64,000 bases of DNA from Hydrogenophaga sp. 2FB (GCF_005503365.1 NZ_SCML01000020.1:1-64000); one strand, 5' to 3'. Positions 20,472-29,823 are shown, counted from the first letter of the stretch. Translations and numbers: made by a program. Notes: a model not told the origin generated them from the letters alone.

Positions 20472-21782
20472 TCAGCCCTCGCCGCGAGCGCGCGCGGTGC
20501 CACCGCGGTTGAGCAAGGCGTACAGGATGATCGCGCCAAAGGTCGCCGTTCCGATGCCACCCAGCGCGAAGCCGCCGAACTTCAGCGTGTAGTCGCCGGT
20601 GCCGAGGATCAGCGTGATCGCCGCCACCAGCAGGTTCTTGTTGTCGGAGAAGTCGACCTTGTTGTCGACCCAGATCTTCGCGCCGGCGATGGCGATCAGG
20701 CCGAACACCACGATGGACACGCCACCCATCACGGCCAGCGGAATGGCCTGGATCAGTGCACCGAACTTCGGCGAGAAACCCAGCAGCACCGCCATGAGGC
20801 CCGCCACGAAGAAGATGGCGGTGGAGTAGATCTTGGTCGCGGCCATCACACCGATGTTCTCGGCGTAGGTGGTCACGCCCGTGCCGCCCGCGCTGCCGGC
20901 CACCATGGTGGCCACGCCGTCGCCGATGAAGGCGCGGCCCATGTACTGGTCCAGGTTGCGCCCGGTCATGGCGGTCACGGCCTTGATGTGGCCCAGGTTC
21001 TCCGCCACCAGGATGATGGCCACCGGCGCGATCAGCAGCATGGCGTTCATCTCGAACACCGGCTTGCTGAAGTTGGGCATGCCCAACCACGCCGCATTGG
21101 CGATGCCCGAGAGGTCCAGCGGCTTGCCCATGCCGAGCCCATTGGTGAGCACGGCGTAGATGAGGCTCGCGATGATCAGGCCCATGAGGATCAGCAGGCG
21201 CTGCAGCATCCCGCGCGTGAACACCGCCACCAGCGCCACGCAGACGAAGGTGATGCCCTGCATCCACGCGTCGAAGCCGGTGGGTGCCATGTTCTTGATC
21301 GGGATGCCAGCCAGGTTCAAGCCGATCACCGCCACCACCGCGCCGGTGACCACGGGGGGCATGAAGCGCTCGATCCAGCCCGTGCCCACGGCTTGCACGA
21401 TGACGCCGATGAGGGTGTAGACCAGGCCGCAGGCGATGATGCCGCCGAGCGCCACGCCCAGGTTGGCGTTGGGGCCAGGGCCGGCGTAGCCGCTGGCCGC
21501 AATCACCACGCCGATGAAGGCGAAGCTCGAGCCGAGGTAGCTCGGCACCTTGCCGCCGGTGACGATGAAGAAGATGAGGGTGCCGATGCCGCTCATGAGG
21601 ATGGCGACGTTGGGGTCGAAGCCCATGAGGATGGGCGCGAGCACGGTGGCGCCAAACATGGCGATCAAATGCTGAATGCCCATCACGCCGGTCTGCGGCC
21701 AGGGCAATCGCTCGTCGGGCGCGATCACGCCGCCGTTGTTGAGCGTGGATGCGCTCTTCTCCGTCCAGTTGAACAATCCCAT
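20472..21782 (-). CDS. uraA: Uracil/xanthine permease, NCS2 family (UraA-like)
   Basis: 436 residues, about 14 membrane segments. NCS2 landmarks include the half-helix region AENLGHIKAVTAMTG (Glu and His of the nucleobase site) and TYAENIGVMAATKIYST. The family imports uracil or purine bases with protons. The ATG at 21782 has AGGAGAAGACCGC directly upstream; a longer frame to 21869 is not needed. The start faces the 327-base region shared with the Bug receptor gene. Confidence 0.92.
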   Translation of the reverse strand: MGLFNWTEKSASTLNNGGVIAPDERLPWPQTGVMGIQHLIAMFGATVLAPILMGFDPNVAILMSGIGTLIFFIVTGGKVPSYLGSSFAFIGVVIAASGYAGPGPNANLGVALGGIIACGLVYTLIGVIVQAVGTGWIERFMPPVVTGAVVAVIGLNLAGIPIKNMAPTGFDAWMQGITFVCVALVAVFTRGMLQRLLILMGLIIASLIYAVLTNGLGMGKPLDLSGIANAAWLGMPNFSKPVFEMNAMLLIAPVAIILVAENLGHIKAVTAMTGRNLDQYMGRAFIGDGVATMVAGSAGGTGVTTYAENIGVMAATKIYSTAIFFVAGLMAVLLGFSPKFGALIQAIPLAVMGGVSIVVFGLIAIAGAKIWVDNKVDFSDNKNLLVAAITLILGTGDYTLKFGGFALGGIGTATFGAIILYALLNRGGTARARGEG

Positions 21783-22109
21783 GCGGTCTTCTCCTCGTTG
21801 TTGATGTTGCTTGTCGGGCGCGGCTGCGCCGGCGGGCATTGTGCCCGGCAAATACCCCAGGGTGTTCATCCGCAGAAACCCGGCACCTGGTCAAAGTTGA
21901 CCGTCGCCCTCCATTCGTCCCGAGCCTCCTGGATCGCAGCGAGACGATCGGGCCATTGTCTGCGCAATGCGCAAAACCGGCTTGTTCCAAGCGGGTGTGG
22001 CCGCCAGAATTTGCAGGCTGTTGGATGCGACACGCTGGCTTGCCAGGTGCGCATCGGGCAGGCGGGCTTCGTGCCCGAACTTCTGCAACCTTTGTGAGCG
22101 CTGAAAAAT
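21783..22109. promoter_or_regulatory. Divergent uraA / Bug-receptor intergenic region with a GGTCAA dyad
   Basis: 327 bases with no credible gene. At 21889-21902 it holds GGTCAAAGTTGACC, two 6-bp inverted arms around AG, a plausible operator. Promoters for both neighbours must lie here. Short frames through it lack ribosome-binding sites and similarity. Confidence 0.4.
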
Positions 22110-23072
22110 ATGAAGAGACGAGAACTCCTGGGATACGCATCCCTGCTGGCGGCACCCCTCATGGCGCGTGCCGAGGACTATCCGAGCATGCCGATCAGTC
22201 TGGTCACGCCCCTGGCGGCGGGCGACGCCGCCGATCGCGCCGCGCGCCTCATGGGCCAGGAGCTTTCGCGCTTGCTGAGCACGGTCGTCACGGTGGTGAA
22301 CCGACCGGGCGCGGGGGGCTCGCTGGGCACGCAGTCTGTCGTCCGCGCCCCCAAGGACGGGTACACGCTGCTGTATGCGCAAAACAGTCCGCTGACCATC
22401 CGGCGCGTGATCGAGCCGGAGGCCGCCAACTACGATCCGTTGAAAGACCTGGTGCCGTTGGCGTTGACCACGCGCAGCCCGTCGGTTCTGGTGGTGCACA
22501 AAGATGCGCCCTTCAAGACCTTGAAGGAGATGGTCGAGCACGCGTCGCGCAACCCCAACAGCGTTCGCGTCGGCAATGCCGGTCCTGGCTCCGTGGGAGA
22601 CATCAGCGTCCAGCAGATCAACTCGGCCGCCGGCACCACGCTGACCTCCGTCAACTACAAGGGTGCGGCACCCGCGATCACCGATCTCCTCGGTGGCCAT
22701 ATCGAGGGCGTGATCCTGGCCCTCGGCGCGGTGAGCACGCACATGCGCAGCGGCAACTTGCGCGCCTTGGCGATCTCCTCGCCATTTCCCGAATTTCCCA
22801 CTGTGCCGACGCTGCGCCAGCTGGGTTACAAGGCCGACATTCTGGGCGTGTGGTTCGGTTTCTTCATGCCGGCCGGTGTGCCCAAGGCCGTGGTCGACAA
22901 GGTCGTGACCGCGCTCGAAGACGTGACGCGCAACACCAGCATCTCGGCCCAGCTGCTGCCGGCCGGGATCGTGCAGGAGTGGGGTTCGGGCCGCGCGCTG
23001 TCCGACGAGATTTCCAACGAGTTCAGGGCCGTGAGCGAGTTGCTCCGCCCCTCGGCCAAGGCCACCAAATGA
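22110..23072 (+). CDS. Bug-family (TTT-type) periplasmic solute-binding protein
   Basis: 320 residues with signal peptide (MKRRELLGYASLLAAPLMARA). The body has the Bug/TctC signatures VTPLAAGDAADRAARLM, VNRPGAGGSLGTQSV and KDGYTLLYAQNS, typical of receptors for carboxylates and aromatic acids in Burkholderiales. No TctA/TctB membrane components lie beside it, as is common for orphan Bug receptors. The FAD monooxygenase gene overlaps its stop by four bases (ATGA), so receptor and enzyme are coupled and probably share a substrate. Confidence 0.92.
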   Translation: MKRRELLGYASLLAAPLMARAEDYPSMPISLVTPLAAGDAADRAARLMGQELSRLLSTVVTVVNRPGAGGSLGTQSVVRAPKDGYTLLYAQNSPLTIRRVIEPEAANYDPLKDLVPLALTTRSPSVLVVHKDAPFKTLKEMVEHASRNPNSVRVGNAGPGSVGDISVQQINSAAGTTLTSVNYKGAAPAITDLLGGHIEGVILALGAVSTHMRSGNLRALAISSPFPEFPTVPTLRQLGYKADILGVWFGFFMPAGVPKAVVDKVVTALEDVTRNTSISAQLLPAGIVQEWGSGRALSDEISNEFRAVSELLRPSAKATK

Positions 23073-24280
23073 AAGATGTTGCTGTGAAATCCAAACGTAT
23101 GCACGTAGCCATCGTGGGCGGTGGCATGGGCGGTCTGGCCGCGGCCGTGGCCTTGTCTCACCGAGGCATCAGCGTCGCGGTGTACGAACAGTCGGGCGTG
23201 CTGCGCGAGGTGGGGGCCGGCGTGTTCATCTATCCCAACAGCTTGCGGCAGATGGAGCGCATGGGCCTGGGCGATGCGCTCGCCCGCGTCGGCGCCAGGG
23301 TGGGCGCCGGCTCCGAGTACTACCGGATGGACGGCTCCGTGGTCGGCAAGATCCTGACCACCGACTCCAGCGGCTGGAACGGGATGTACGGCATGCACCG
23401 CGCCGACATCCTCAAGGTGCTGGCCGACGCACTGCCCGCGGGCGCGATCCACACCGGCCACAAGTGCATCGGCTTCAGCCAGGACGAGGCCGGCGCGCAT
23501 CTGAGCTTCGAGAATGGCGAGGTCGCGCACGCCGATGCCGTGATCGCGGCCGATGGCATCAACTCGGTCCTGCAGAAGCACGTGGTGGAGCCCTCGGCTC
23601 CCGAGTACGCGGGTTTTCGCGCCTACCGTGGACTGATTGCGGCCGACAAACTGCCCGACTGGCGCCGCGAGGCGCACCAGGTCTGGATGGGCGATGGCAA
23701 GCACTTCATGGTGTTCCCGGTGCGCGGCGGCGAGCTGCTGAACTATGTCGGCTTCGTGCCGACCTCCAGCGAGACGGCCGAGTCCTGGTCCGCCGTCGGT
23801 GACCGCGACGAACTCGCCGCAGCGTTTGCCGGCTGGGACCCGCGCGTGACCCATCTGCTGGAGAAGGTCGAGACCTGCTTCTGGTGGGGCCTCTACGACC
23901 GCAAGCCGCTGGGCCAGTGGGTGAACGGTCGCCTGGCATTGCTCGGTGACGCCGCCCACCCGATGCTGCCGCACCTGGGGCAGGGCGCCAACCAGGCGAT
24001 CGAAGATGGCACCGCCCTGGCCGTGATCCTGCAGGCCTGCACGCAAGACACGCCGGTGCACGAGGCACTCAAACGGTACGAGGCGCTGCGGCAACCGCGG
24101 ACGTCCATGGTGCAGGCCGAAGCGCGCAAGAACGGTCTGCGCTACGACTCGAAGTACGCGGACCTGGCACAACGCGACAAGGAGATCGCCAACTCCGCGC
24201 AGCTGCGCCGATCCCTCTACGACCACGACATCGAGCAGGAGACCCTCAAGTTTCTGAGCCTCGATGGGGTGGCCGCATAA
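23069..24280 (+). CDS. Group A FAD-dependent aromatic monooxygenase (salicylate / 6-hydroxynicotinate hydroxylase-like)
   Basis: 403 residues. All three FAD/NADH motifs are present: GxGxxG as VAIVGGGMGGLAAAVALSH, the DG motif VIAADGINSVLQKHV and the GD motif LALLGDAAHPMLPHLGQGANQAIEDG. Members hydroxylate an aromatic or heteroaromatic acid with NAD(P)H and O2. The family includes salicylate 1-hydroxylase, 3-hydroxybenzoate 6-hydroxylase and NicC. Sequence alone does not fix the substrate. The coupled Bug receptor supports an imported aromatic acid. It converges on fumarylacetoacetase seven bases downstream. Confidence 0.88.
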   Translation: MKDVAVKSKRMHVAIVGGGMGGLAAAVALSHRGISVAVYEQSGVLREVGAGVFIYPNSLRQMERMGLGDALARVGARVGAGSEYYRMDGSVVGKILTTDSSGWNGMYGMHRADILKVLADALPAGAIHTGHKCIGFSQDEAGAHLSFENGEVAHADAVIAADGINSVLQKHVVEPSAPEYAGFRAYRGLIAADKLPDWRREAHQVWMGDGKHFMVFPVRGGELLNYVGFVPTSSETAESWSAVGDRDELAAAFAGWDPRVTHLLEKVETCFWWGLYDRKPLGQWVNGRLALLGDAAHPMLPHLGQGANQAIEDGTALAVILQACTQDTPVHEALKRYEALRQPRTSMVQAEARKNGLRYDSKYADLAQRDKEIANSAQLRRSLYDHDIEQETLKFLSLDGVAA

Positions 24281-24286
24281 GGGTCC

Positions 24287-25609
24287 TCATCCCACCGCCG
24301 GCAGCACCTCGCCACGGCTTTCGCCAAAGCCGATGCGCGCAGCGCCCGGCTTCTCGCACCAGCCGCGCAGGATCACGGTGTCGCCGTCTTCGAGGAAGCG
24401 GCGCTCGCCACCAATGCCCGGCAAGGGCACGGCGCGCGTGCCACCGACGCTCAGTTCCACGATCGCGCCGGCTTCCGACGCCGTGGGGCCCGAGATCGTG
24501 CCGGTGCCCAACAGGTCGCCCGGTTGCAGGTTGCAGCCGCCGACGGTGTGCTGCGTGAGCATCTGCGCGATGGTCCAGTACTGGTGCCTGAAGCTCGTGG
24601 CCGAGAGACGGTCGGGCGCGACGCCGCGTGTGCGGTGTTCGCGCGACTCGAGTTGCACTTCGAGTTGCACGTCCACGCCGCCGCGCTCGGTGTTCGCCGC
24701 GCTGTCCAGGTAGGCCAGTGGCTGCGGTTCGTCGGCCGGGTGCGCGAACGGCACGCGGTAGGGCGCGAGCGCTTCCATGCTCACGATCCAGGGCGACACC
24801 GTGGTGCAGAAGTTCTTGCCCAGGAACGGGCCGAGGGGCGCCATCTCCCAAAACTGGTGGTCGCGCGCGGACCAGTCGTTGAGCAGGCACATGCCGAAGA
24901 TGTGTTGCTCGGCCTCGGCCATCGGAATCGGTTCGCCCATGGCATTGCCCGGGCCGACGTAGAAGCCCATCTCAAGCTCGTAGTCGAGCCGCTTGCACGC
25001 GCCGTACACCGGGGCGCTCGCCCCGGGCGGCATGGCCTGTCCCATCGGGCGGCGGAAGGCGGTGCCGCTGATGACGACGCTGGAGGCGCGGCCATGGTAC
25101 GCGATCGGGATCCACTGGAAGTTGGACGTGAGCGGGTCGTCCGGACGCATCACGCGGCCGACGTTGCGCGCGTGGTGGATCGAGGTGTAGAAGTCGGTGT
25201 AGTCGCCGATGCGCGTGGGCAGTCGGTGTTCCACCTCGGCCTGCGGCACCAGGCTGGCGCGCAGCGCGCTCACGCCGGGGCCGCTCGCGCCGGCCTTGAG
25301 CAGATCGAACAGCGCGTGGCGCAGGGCACGCCAGGCCGCGGGCCCCATGGCCAGGAAGTCGTTGAGCGCGTCGCCCGCGCAGGCATTCGCGGCCTGTGCG
25401 GCTGGGCCCGACACCGCGTTGTCGCGCGCGATGGCGGCCAGGTCGATCACCTGATCGCCGATCGCCACGCCGCCGCGAAACGCCTCGCCCGAACCCTTGC
25501 GGCGGAAGACACCGAAGGGCAGGTTCTGAATCGGGAAGTCGGTGCCCGGTGCGTGGGCCGATTCGAGCCAGCTGCGGGTGTTGACGTCGTGGGTGTGGTT
25601 GAGTTGCAT
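24287..25609 (-). CDS. fahA: Fumarylacetoacetase
   Basis: 440 residues, slightly longer than the usual 420-430. Characteristic blocks are DYTDFYTSIHHARNVGRVMR, YHGRASSVVISGTAFRRP, DYELEMGFYVG and LLNDWSARDHQFWEMAPLGPFL, which hold the metal-binding acidic residues. It splits 4-fumarylacetoacetate into fumarate and acetoacetate, the last step of homogentisate breakdown. No homogentisate dioxygenase is adjacent. Instead it is last in a TetR-led operon with an ABC importer and cyclase. The start is MQLNHTHDV; an upstream in-frame ATG would add 16 residues encoded by the repeat. Confidence 0.93.
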   Translation of the reverse strand: MQLNHTHDVNTRSWLESAHAPGTDFPIQNLPFGVFRRKGSGEAFRGGVAIGDQVIDLAAIARDNAVSGPAAQAANACAGDALNDFLAMGPAAWRALRHALFDLLKAGASGPGVSALRASLVPQAEVEHRLPTRIGDYTDFYTSIHHARNVGRVMRPDDPLTSNFQWIPIAYHGRASSVVISGTAFRRPMGQAMPPGASAPVYGACKRLDYELEMGFYVGPGNAMGEPIPMAEAEQHIFGMCLLNDWSARDHQFWEMAPLGPFLGKNFCTTVSPWIVSMEALAPYRVPFAHPADEPQPLAYLDSAANTERGGVDVQLEVQLESREHRTRGVAPDRLSATSFRHQYWTIAQMLTQHTVGGCNLQPGDLLGTGTISGPTASEAGAIVELSVGGTRAVPLPGIGGERRFLEDGDTVILRGWCEKPGAARIGFGESRGEVLPAVG

Positions 25610-25644
25610 GAGGTGTCCTGTGCGTGAGAAGAATGATCCGGCGC

Positions 25645-25711
25645 CGGGCCGCCCCAAGCCGGATCAGCCCCCGCGGGGGGCAGCGACCCGCGCAGCGGCG
25701 CAGCGTGGGGG
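25645..25711 (+). repeat. Interspersed GC-rich intergenic repeat, copy A
   Basis: Starts with GGGCCGCCCCAAG, continues through GGATCAG and the hairpin CCCCCGCGGGGGG, and ends in GTGGGGG at the stop codon of the cyclase gene. A second copy in inverted orientation lies at 34654-34711. Its hairpin core could act in transcript termination or processing between cyclase and fahA. Confidence 0.75.
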
Positions 25712-26518
25712 CTATGCAGTGGCCTGCAATGCGTCGTCGAAGATGGCGACCGCGCGCGTCCAGCCGGCGGACGCGCCACGGATCTTGTGCGGGAAGCAGG
25801 AGATGGTGAAACCCGTGGGCGGCAGGGCTTCGAGGTTGTGCAGCTTCTCGATGTGGCAGTAGCCGATGTCGCGCCCGGCCTTGTGGCCTTCCCAGATCAG
25901 GCCGGCGTCCTGCGTGGCGGCGTACTTCTGCGCGGTGTACACGAAGGGCGCGTCCCAGCTCCAGGCATCGGTGCCGGTCAGGCGCACGCCGCGCTCCAGC
26001 AAATACATGGTCGCTTCGTAGCCCATACCGCAGCCGGCCGACACGAAATCGTTGTGGCCATAGCGCGAGCCGGCGCGCGTGTTCACCACCACGATCTCCA
26101 GTGGGCTCAGGGTGTGGCCGATGCGCGCCAGTTCGGCCTCCACGTCGGCCGCGGTCACCACGTAGCCGTCTTCGAAATGGCGGAAGTCCAGCTTCACGCC
26201 CGGCTGGAAGCACCACTCCAGCGGCACCTCGTCGATGGTGATGGCCGGCTTCTTCTCGCCCAGTGCCTTGTCCATGGTGCTGTGGAAGTGGTAGGGCGCG
26301 TCCAGGTGCGTGCCGTTGTGGGTGGACAGCTGCACCATCTCCACCGCCCAGACGTCGCCATCCGGCAGGTCTTCCTGCTTCAAGCCGGGGAAGAAGGGCG
26401 CCATCTGCTCGAACGAGTTCTTGTGGTCGAAGTACTGGATCTTGGGCGCGAACGCGGGCGGGTCGCTCACCACGTCGTTTTCAAGGTAGATGGACAGGTC
26501 GACGAATTTGCGGGGCAT
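25712..26518 (-). CDS. Cyclase-family metal-dependent hydrolase (KynB-like fold)
   Basis: 268 residues. The motif STHNGTHLDAPYHFH is the HxGTHxDxPxH metal-binding signature of the cyclase family (kynurenine formamidase, isatin hydrolase). The family hydrolyses amides, lactams or cyclic imides using Zn or Mn. KynB itself is shorter (about 210 residues), so the reaction here is uncertain. It lies between the ABC permease (29-base gap) and fahA in the TetR operon, which suggests it acts on the imported compound. The start is well placed after GGAGAACAACC. Confidence 0.85.
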   Translation of the reverse strand: MPRKFVDLSIYLENDVVSDPPAFAPKIQYFDHKNSFEQMAPFFPGLKQEDLPDGDVWAVEMVQLSTHNGTHLDAPYHFHSTMDKALGEKKPAITIDEVPLEWCFQPGVKLDFRHFEDGYVVTAADVEAELARIGHTLSPLEIVVVNTRAGSRYGHNDFVSAGCGMGYEATMYLLERGVRLTGTDAWSWDAPFVYTAQKYAATQDAGLIWEGHKAGRDIGYCHIEKLHNLEALPPTGFTISCFPHKIRGASAGWTRAVAIFDDALQATA

Positions 26519-26547
26519 GGTTGTTCTCCGTGGGGGCGAGGTGAAAT

Positions 26548-27324
26548 TCAGGGGCGCTGCCAGCGCAGCAAGGAGCGTTCGGCCAGTGCGAGCACCACGT
26601 TGCTCGCAAAGCCGAGCACACCGAGCAGCACGATGCCGGCGAACAGGTCGCTGGCCTGGAACGAGCGCGCGGCGAGCAGCACGGCCTGGCCCAGGCCGTC
26701 TTGCGAGGCGATCATTTCGCCCACCACCGAGACGATGAGCGAGACCGTCATCGACAGCCGCATGCCGGCCAGGATGTCGGGCATGGCGTTGGGCAGGCCG
26801 ATCTTGAGCACGAAGGCCAGGTGGCTCAACTCCAGCGAGCGCGAGACCTCGCGCAGCTGCTTGTGCACGTTCGCCAGGCCGTGCAGCGTGGCCAGCAGCA
26901 CCGGCCACATCGCACCGAACGCCACCACGGCCAGCACCATGCCGCCCGAGAGGCCGAACAGCGCAATGGCCAGCGGCATCACGGCCGAGGCGGGCAAGGG
27001 GCGGATGAACTCCAGCGTGGGTGCGAGCCATTCGCTGGCGCGTCGGGAGCTGCCGATGAGCGCACCCAAGGCAATGCCCAGCGCGCTGGCGAGCACCCAG
27101 CCGCTGAACATGCGGCTGAGCGTGGCCCAGGTGTAGCGGGCGAGGTCGCCACCGGCCAGGCCTTGCACCAGGCTTTGCAGCGTGGCTTGTGGTGTCGGCA
27201 AGAAGGCGCGGTTGACCCAGCCGCTGGTGCTGAGCGCCCACCACAGGGCGATGAAGGCCGCGAGCACGAAGACGGAGCCAGAGGCGTTGCCGATGGCGGC
27301 GAGGGACCGTTGTGTCTTGTTCAT
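26548..27324 (-). CDS. ABC transporter permease, NitT/TauT (SsuC) type
   Basis: 258 residues, about six membrane segments, with the EAA-type loop EVSRSLELSHLAFVLKIGLPNAMPDI that contacts the ATPase. One of two permeases of a NitT/TauT-class importer for small organic anions. Its ATG overlaps the stop of the upstream permease (ATGA), so the two are translationally coupled and probably form a heterodimer. Confidence 0.92.
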   Translation of the reverse strand: MNKTQRSLAAIGNASGSVFVLAAFIALWWALSTSGWVNRAFLPTPQATLQSLVQGLAGGDLARYTWATLSRMFSGWVLASALGIALGALIGSSRRASEWLAPTLEFIRPLPASAVMPLAIALFGLSGGMVLAVVAFGAMWPVLLATLHGLANVHKQLREVSRSLELSHLAFVLKIGLPNAMPDILAGMRLSMTVSLIVSVVGEMIASQDGLGQAVLLAARSFQASDLFAGIVLLGVLGFASNVVLALAERSLLRWQRP

Positions 27325-28076
27325 GCGGCCTGCTCCCCCATGCGGCGCGCGACGTGGCGTTGCAAGGCCAGCGCACCGACGTTGATGACGTAGCCCACGA
27401 CACCGATCCACACCAGCCAGGCCAGCATCAGCGCCGGGTCCAGGCTTTGCTGCGCGATCATCATGGCGTAGCCCATGCCGTGCGGGTTGGCCGCGATCTC
27501 CACCGTGACGGCGACCACCAGCGCGATCGCCACACCCAGCCGCAGCGCGACGAACAGGCGCGGCACGATGGCCGGGCCGATGATCCAGGCGAAGCGCTGG
27601 CGCGGCGTGAGTTCGAGCGCGCGCGCCACCTCGAGCAGGCGCGGTTCGACCTGCGTGACCGCCGCCTGCGTGAGCACCAGCATGGGCCACAGGCAGGCGA
27701 AGGCGACCACGCTGAGCTCCATGCGCAGGCCGAAGCCGAACACCAGCATGGCCAACGGAATCAGCGCCACCGAAGGAATCGGCCGCGCCACTTCCACACT
27801 CAGAAAGCCCAGCCGCGCGGCGCGCCGGGACAAGCCGAGCAGCGTGCCCAGCAGCAGGCCGCCGAGTGCGCCAATCAACAGGCCGAGCGCGGCGGTGCCG
27901 AGCGTGAACGCGGTGGCTTCGAACAACGAACCATCGGTGATGGCGCCACCAAAGGCGCGCAACGCGGCCGAGGGTGGGGCGATGGCATCGCTGCCCTGGC
28001 CGGTGGTGCGCGCCCAGATTTCCAGCGCGCCGATCAGCAGCGCGGGGACCGCGAGCGATTTCAGGATCTTCACCAT
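27321..28076 (-). CDS. ABC transporter permease, NitT/TauT (SsuC) type
   Basis: 251 residues from MVKILKS. Membrane segments and the EAA loop EVARALELTPRQRFAWIIGPAIVPRL place it beside the other permease as the second channel subunit. The ATG at 28076 is five bases from the ATPase stop. A TTG at 28085 overlapping that stop is an alternative start. Confidence 0.92.
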   Translation of the reverse strand: MVKILKSLAVPALLIGALEIWARTTGQGSDAIAPPSAALRAFGGAITDGSLFEATAFTLGTAALGLLIGALGGLLLGTLLGLSRRAARLGFLSVEVARPIPSVALIPLAMLVFGFGLRMELSVVAFACLWPMLVLTQAAVTQVEPRLLEVARALELTPRQRFAWIIGPAIVPRLFVALRLGVAIALVVAVTVEIAANPHGMGYAMMIAQQSLDPALMLAWLVWIGVVGYVINVGALALQRHVARRMGEQAA

Positions 28077-28081
28077 GGCGC

Positions 28082-28849
28082 TCAATGTCCCAGGTAGTGG
28101 TACAGCTCGCGGCGCAGGCGCAAAAATTCCGGATGCTCTTTGGTGCTGAGCTGGTCGCGCGGTTGCGGCAGCGGCACGTCGATCAACGCGGCCAGGCTGG
28201 GCGCTTCGGCCGTGGGATTGGCGCGCAGGGCGATCACGCGGTCGCCCAGGTACAGCGCCTCTTCCAGGTCGTGCGTCACGAACATCACGGTCAGGCCTTC
28301 CTCGCGCACCAGGCGCGCGAGTTCGTCCTGCAGCGTCTCGCGCGTCATCGCGTCGAGTGCGCCGAAGGGCTCGTCCATCATCATCACGTCGGGCCGCTGC
28401 GCGAGGCAGCGCGCGATCTGCACGCGCTGCTGCATGCCACCCGAAAGCTGTGCCGGAAACTTCTGCGCGTGCGCGCTCAGCCCCACCGTCTTCAGCACAT
28501 GCGCGATGCGCGCGGGCCGCTCGGCCGTGGGCACGTTCGCCGCTTCCAGCGCCAGGCTCACGTTGGCCTGCACCGTGCGCCAGGGCAGCAGGGCGCGCCC
28601 GTAGTCCTGGAACACGAAGGCCACTTCGCGGCTGGGGCCGGTGATGGCCGCGCCCTTGCGGCGCACACTGCCGTGGCTCGGCGTCACGAAGCCCGCGGCG
28701 GCGCGCAGCAGCGTGGTCTTGCCGCAGCCCGACGGGCCGATCACGCAGACGAACTCGCCGCGTTTCACCGTGAGGTCGATCGGCGAGAGGATCTGGCGGC
28801 CGCCCAGTTCGATGGCCACGCCGTCAAAGTGCAGAACGGTGTCGGTCAT
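28082..28849 (-). CDS. ABC transporter ATP-binding protein, NitT/TauT (SsuB) type
   Basis: 255 residues. Walker A GPSGCGKTTL (about residues 39-48), Q-loop FQDYGRALLPW, signature LSGGMQQRV, Walker B VMMMDEPFGALD and switch His THDLEEA are all intact. LLPW after the Q-loop is typical of the nitrate/sulfonate/taurine ATPase subfamily. It powers the two permeases that follow. Confidence 0.95.
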   Translation of the reverse strand: MTDTVLHFDGVAIELGGRQILSPIDLTVKRGEFVCVIGPSGCGKTTLLRAAAGFVTPSHGSVRRKGAAITGPSREVAFVFQDYGRALLPWRTVQANVSLALEAANVPTAERPARIAHVLKTVGLSAHAQKFPAQLSGGMQQRVQIARCLAQRPDVMMMDEPFGALDAMTRETLQDELARLVREEGLTVMFVTHDLEEALYLGDRVIALRANPTAEAPSLAALIDVPLPQPRDQLSTKEHPEFLRLRRELYHYLGH

Positions 28850-28881
28850 CGCGGGAGCGGACGCGTGGTGTTCGGCGTGCT

Positions 28882-29823
28882 TCACTTGGCGATCAGGCGC
28901 GCAACGTCGGGCAGCGACTTGAGCATGTCCTGGTCCTTCATGAGGTTGACCCAGTAGGTGAGCTGCTTCTCGGTCACCACTGGCGCGGGCGGCGAAATCT
29001 GCGCCTTGGCGAGCACCTCGGGTGGCAGCTTGATGTACTTGCCGATGGCCGCGCGCACGGTGGCGTCGTTCTTCGGCTGCACCATGAAGGCGGCGGCTTC
29101 CTGCACCGCTTCGCGGAAGCCGCGCGCGGCGGCCGGGTTCTTGGCCACCCAGTCGCGTTTGGCCACGTGGATGATGGTGGGCTGGCCCTCCGGCAGGAAG
29201 GTCGAGTAGTACGAGGCCACGTAGCCCACGCCGGTGTCGGTGATGCGGCTCATGAACGGGTCGGCGCTGACCACGGCATCCACCGAACCGCCGCGCAGCA
29301 GGTCGCCGTGCTGCGGGAAGGCGGCTTCGACGAAGTTCACCTTCCTGTAGTCCACGCCCTGGTCCTTGAGCCAGGCGCGGAAGGTCACGTGCAGGAAGGC
29401 GCCCAGGCCCGGCACGCCGATCTTCTTGCCCACGCAGTCCTTGGCGCTGCGGATGCCGCTGCCAGCCTTGGCGATCAGGCCAAAGGCGGTGATGTTCTTC
29501 GAGGTCACGCCCGCGCCGGCCACGGCCACGTGGTCCAGCCCGCCGTCGACCGACTGCAGGAACACGCTGGGCGTGGGGCCGCCGATCTGCAGCGAGTCGG
29601 CCTGCACGGCCGCGGGGATGGTGGAGTTGATCGGGATGAATTTCAGTTCCACGTCGAGCGCGCGCTTCTTGAAGTAGCCGTTCTCGGCGGCCACGAACAC
29701 CGAGGCGAAGTCGGTCACGGCGGTGTAGCCGAACACGATCCGGGTGTTGCTCTGCGCGAAGGCCGGCAGGCTCAGGGCTGCGGGAACGCTGGCCAGTGCG
29801 GCCAGGGCGGTGCGTCGTTTCAT
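28882..29823 (-). CDS. ABC transporter substrate-binding protein (NitT/TauT, SsuA-like)
   Basis: 313 residues with a signal peptide (MKRRTALAALASVPAALSLPAFAQS). The start of the mature domain, IVFGYTAVTDFASVFVAAENGYFKK, and the GVPGLGAFLHVTF segment fit the SsuA/THI5-like periplasmic fold. The ligand cannot be read, but the operon context (cyclase, fumarylacetoacetase) suggests an aromatic or cyclic compound. The start ATG has AAGGAG nearby and overlaps the TetR stop (ATGA). Confidence 0.9.
   Translation of the reverse strand: MKRRTALAALASVPAALSLPAFAQSNTRIVFGYTAVTDFASVFVAAENGYFKKRALDVELKFIPINSTIPAAVQADSLQIGGPTPSVFLQSVDGGLDHVAVAGAGVTSKNITAFGLIAKAGSGIRSAKDCVGKKIGVPGLGAFLHVTFRAWLKDQGVDYRKVNFVEAAFPQHGDLLRGGSVDAVVSADPFMSRITDTGVGYVASYYSTFLPEGQPTIIHVAKRDWVAKNPAAARGFREAVQEAAAFMVQPKNDATVRAAIGKYIKLPPEVLAKAQISPPAPVVTEKQLTYWVNLMKDQDMLKSLPDVARLIAK

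Noticed and set aside
21866-22162. 98-residue minus-strand frame in the uraA/Bug intergenic region
   Set aside because: No ribosome-binding site, no recognisable similarity and overlap with the Bug start.
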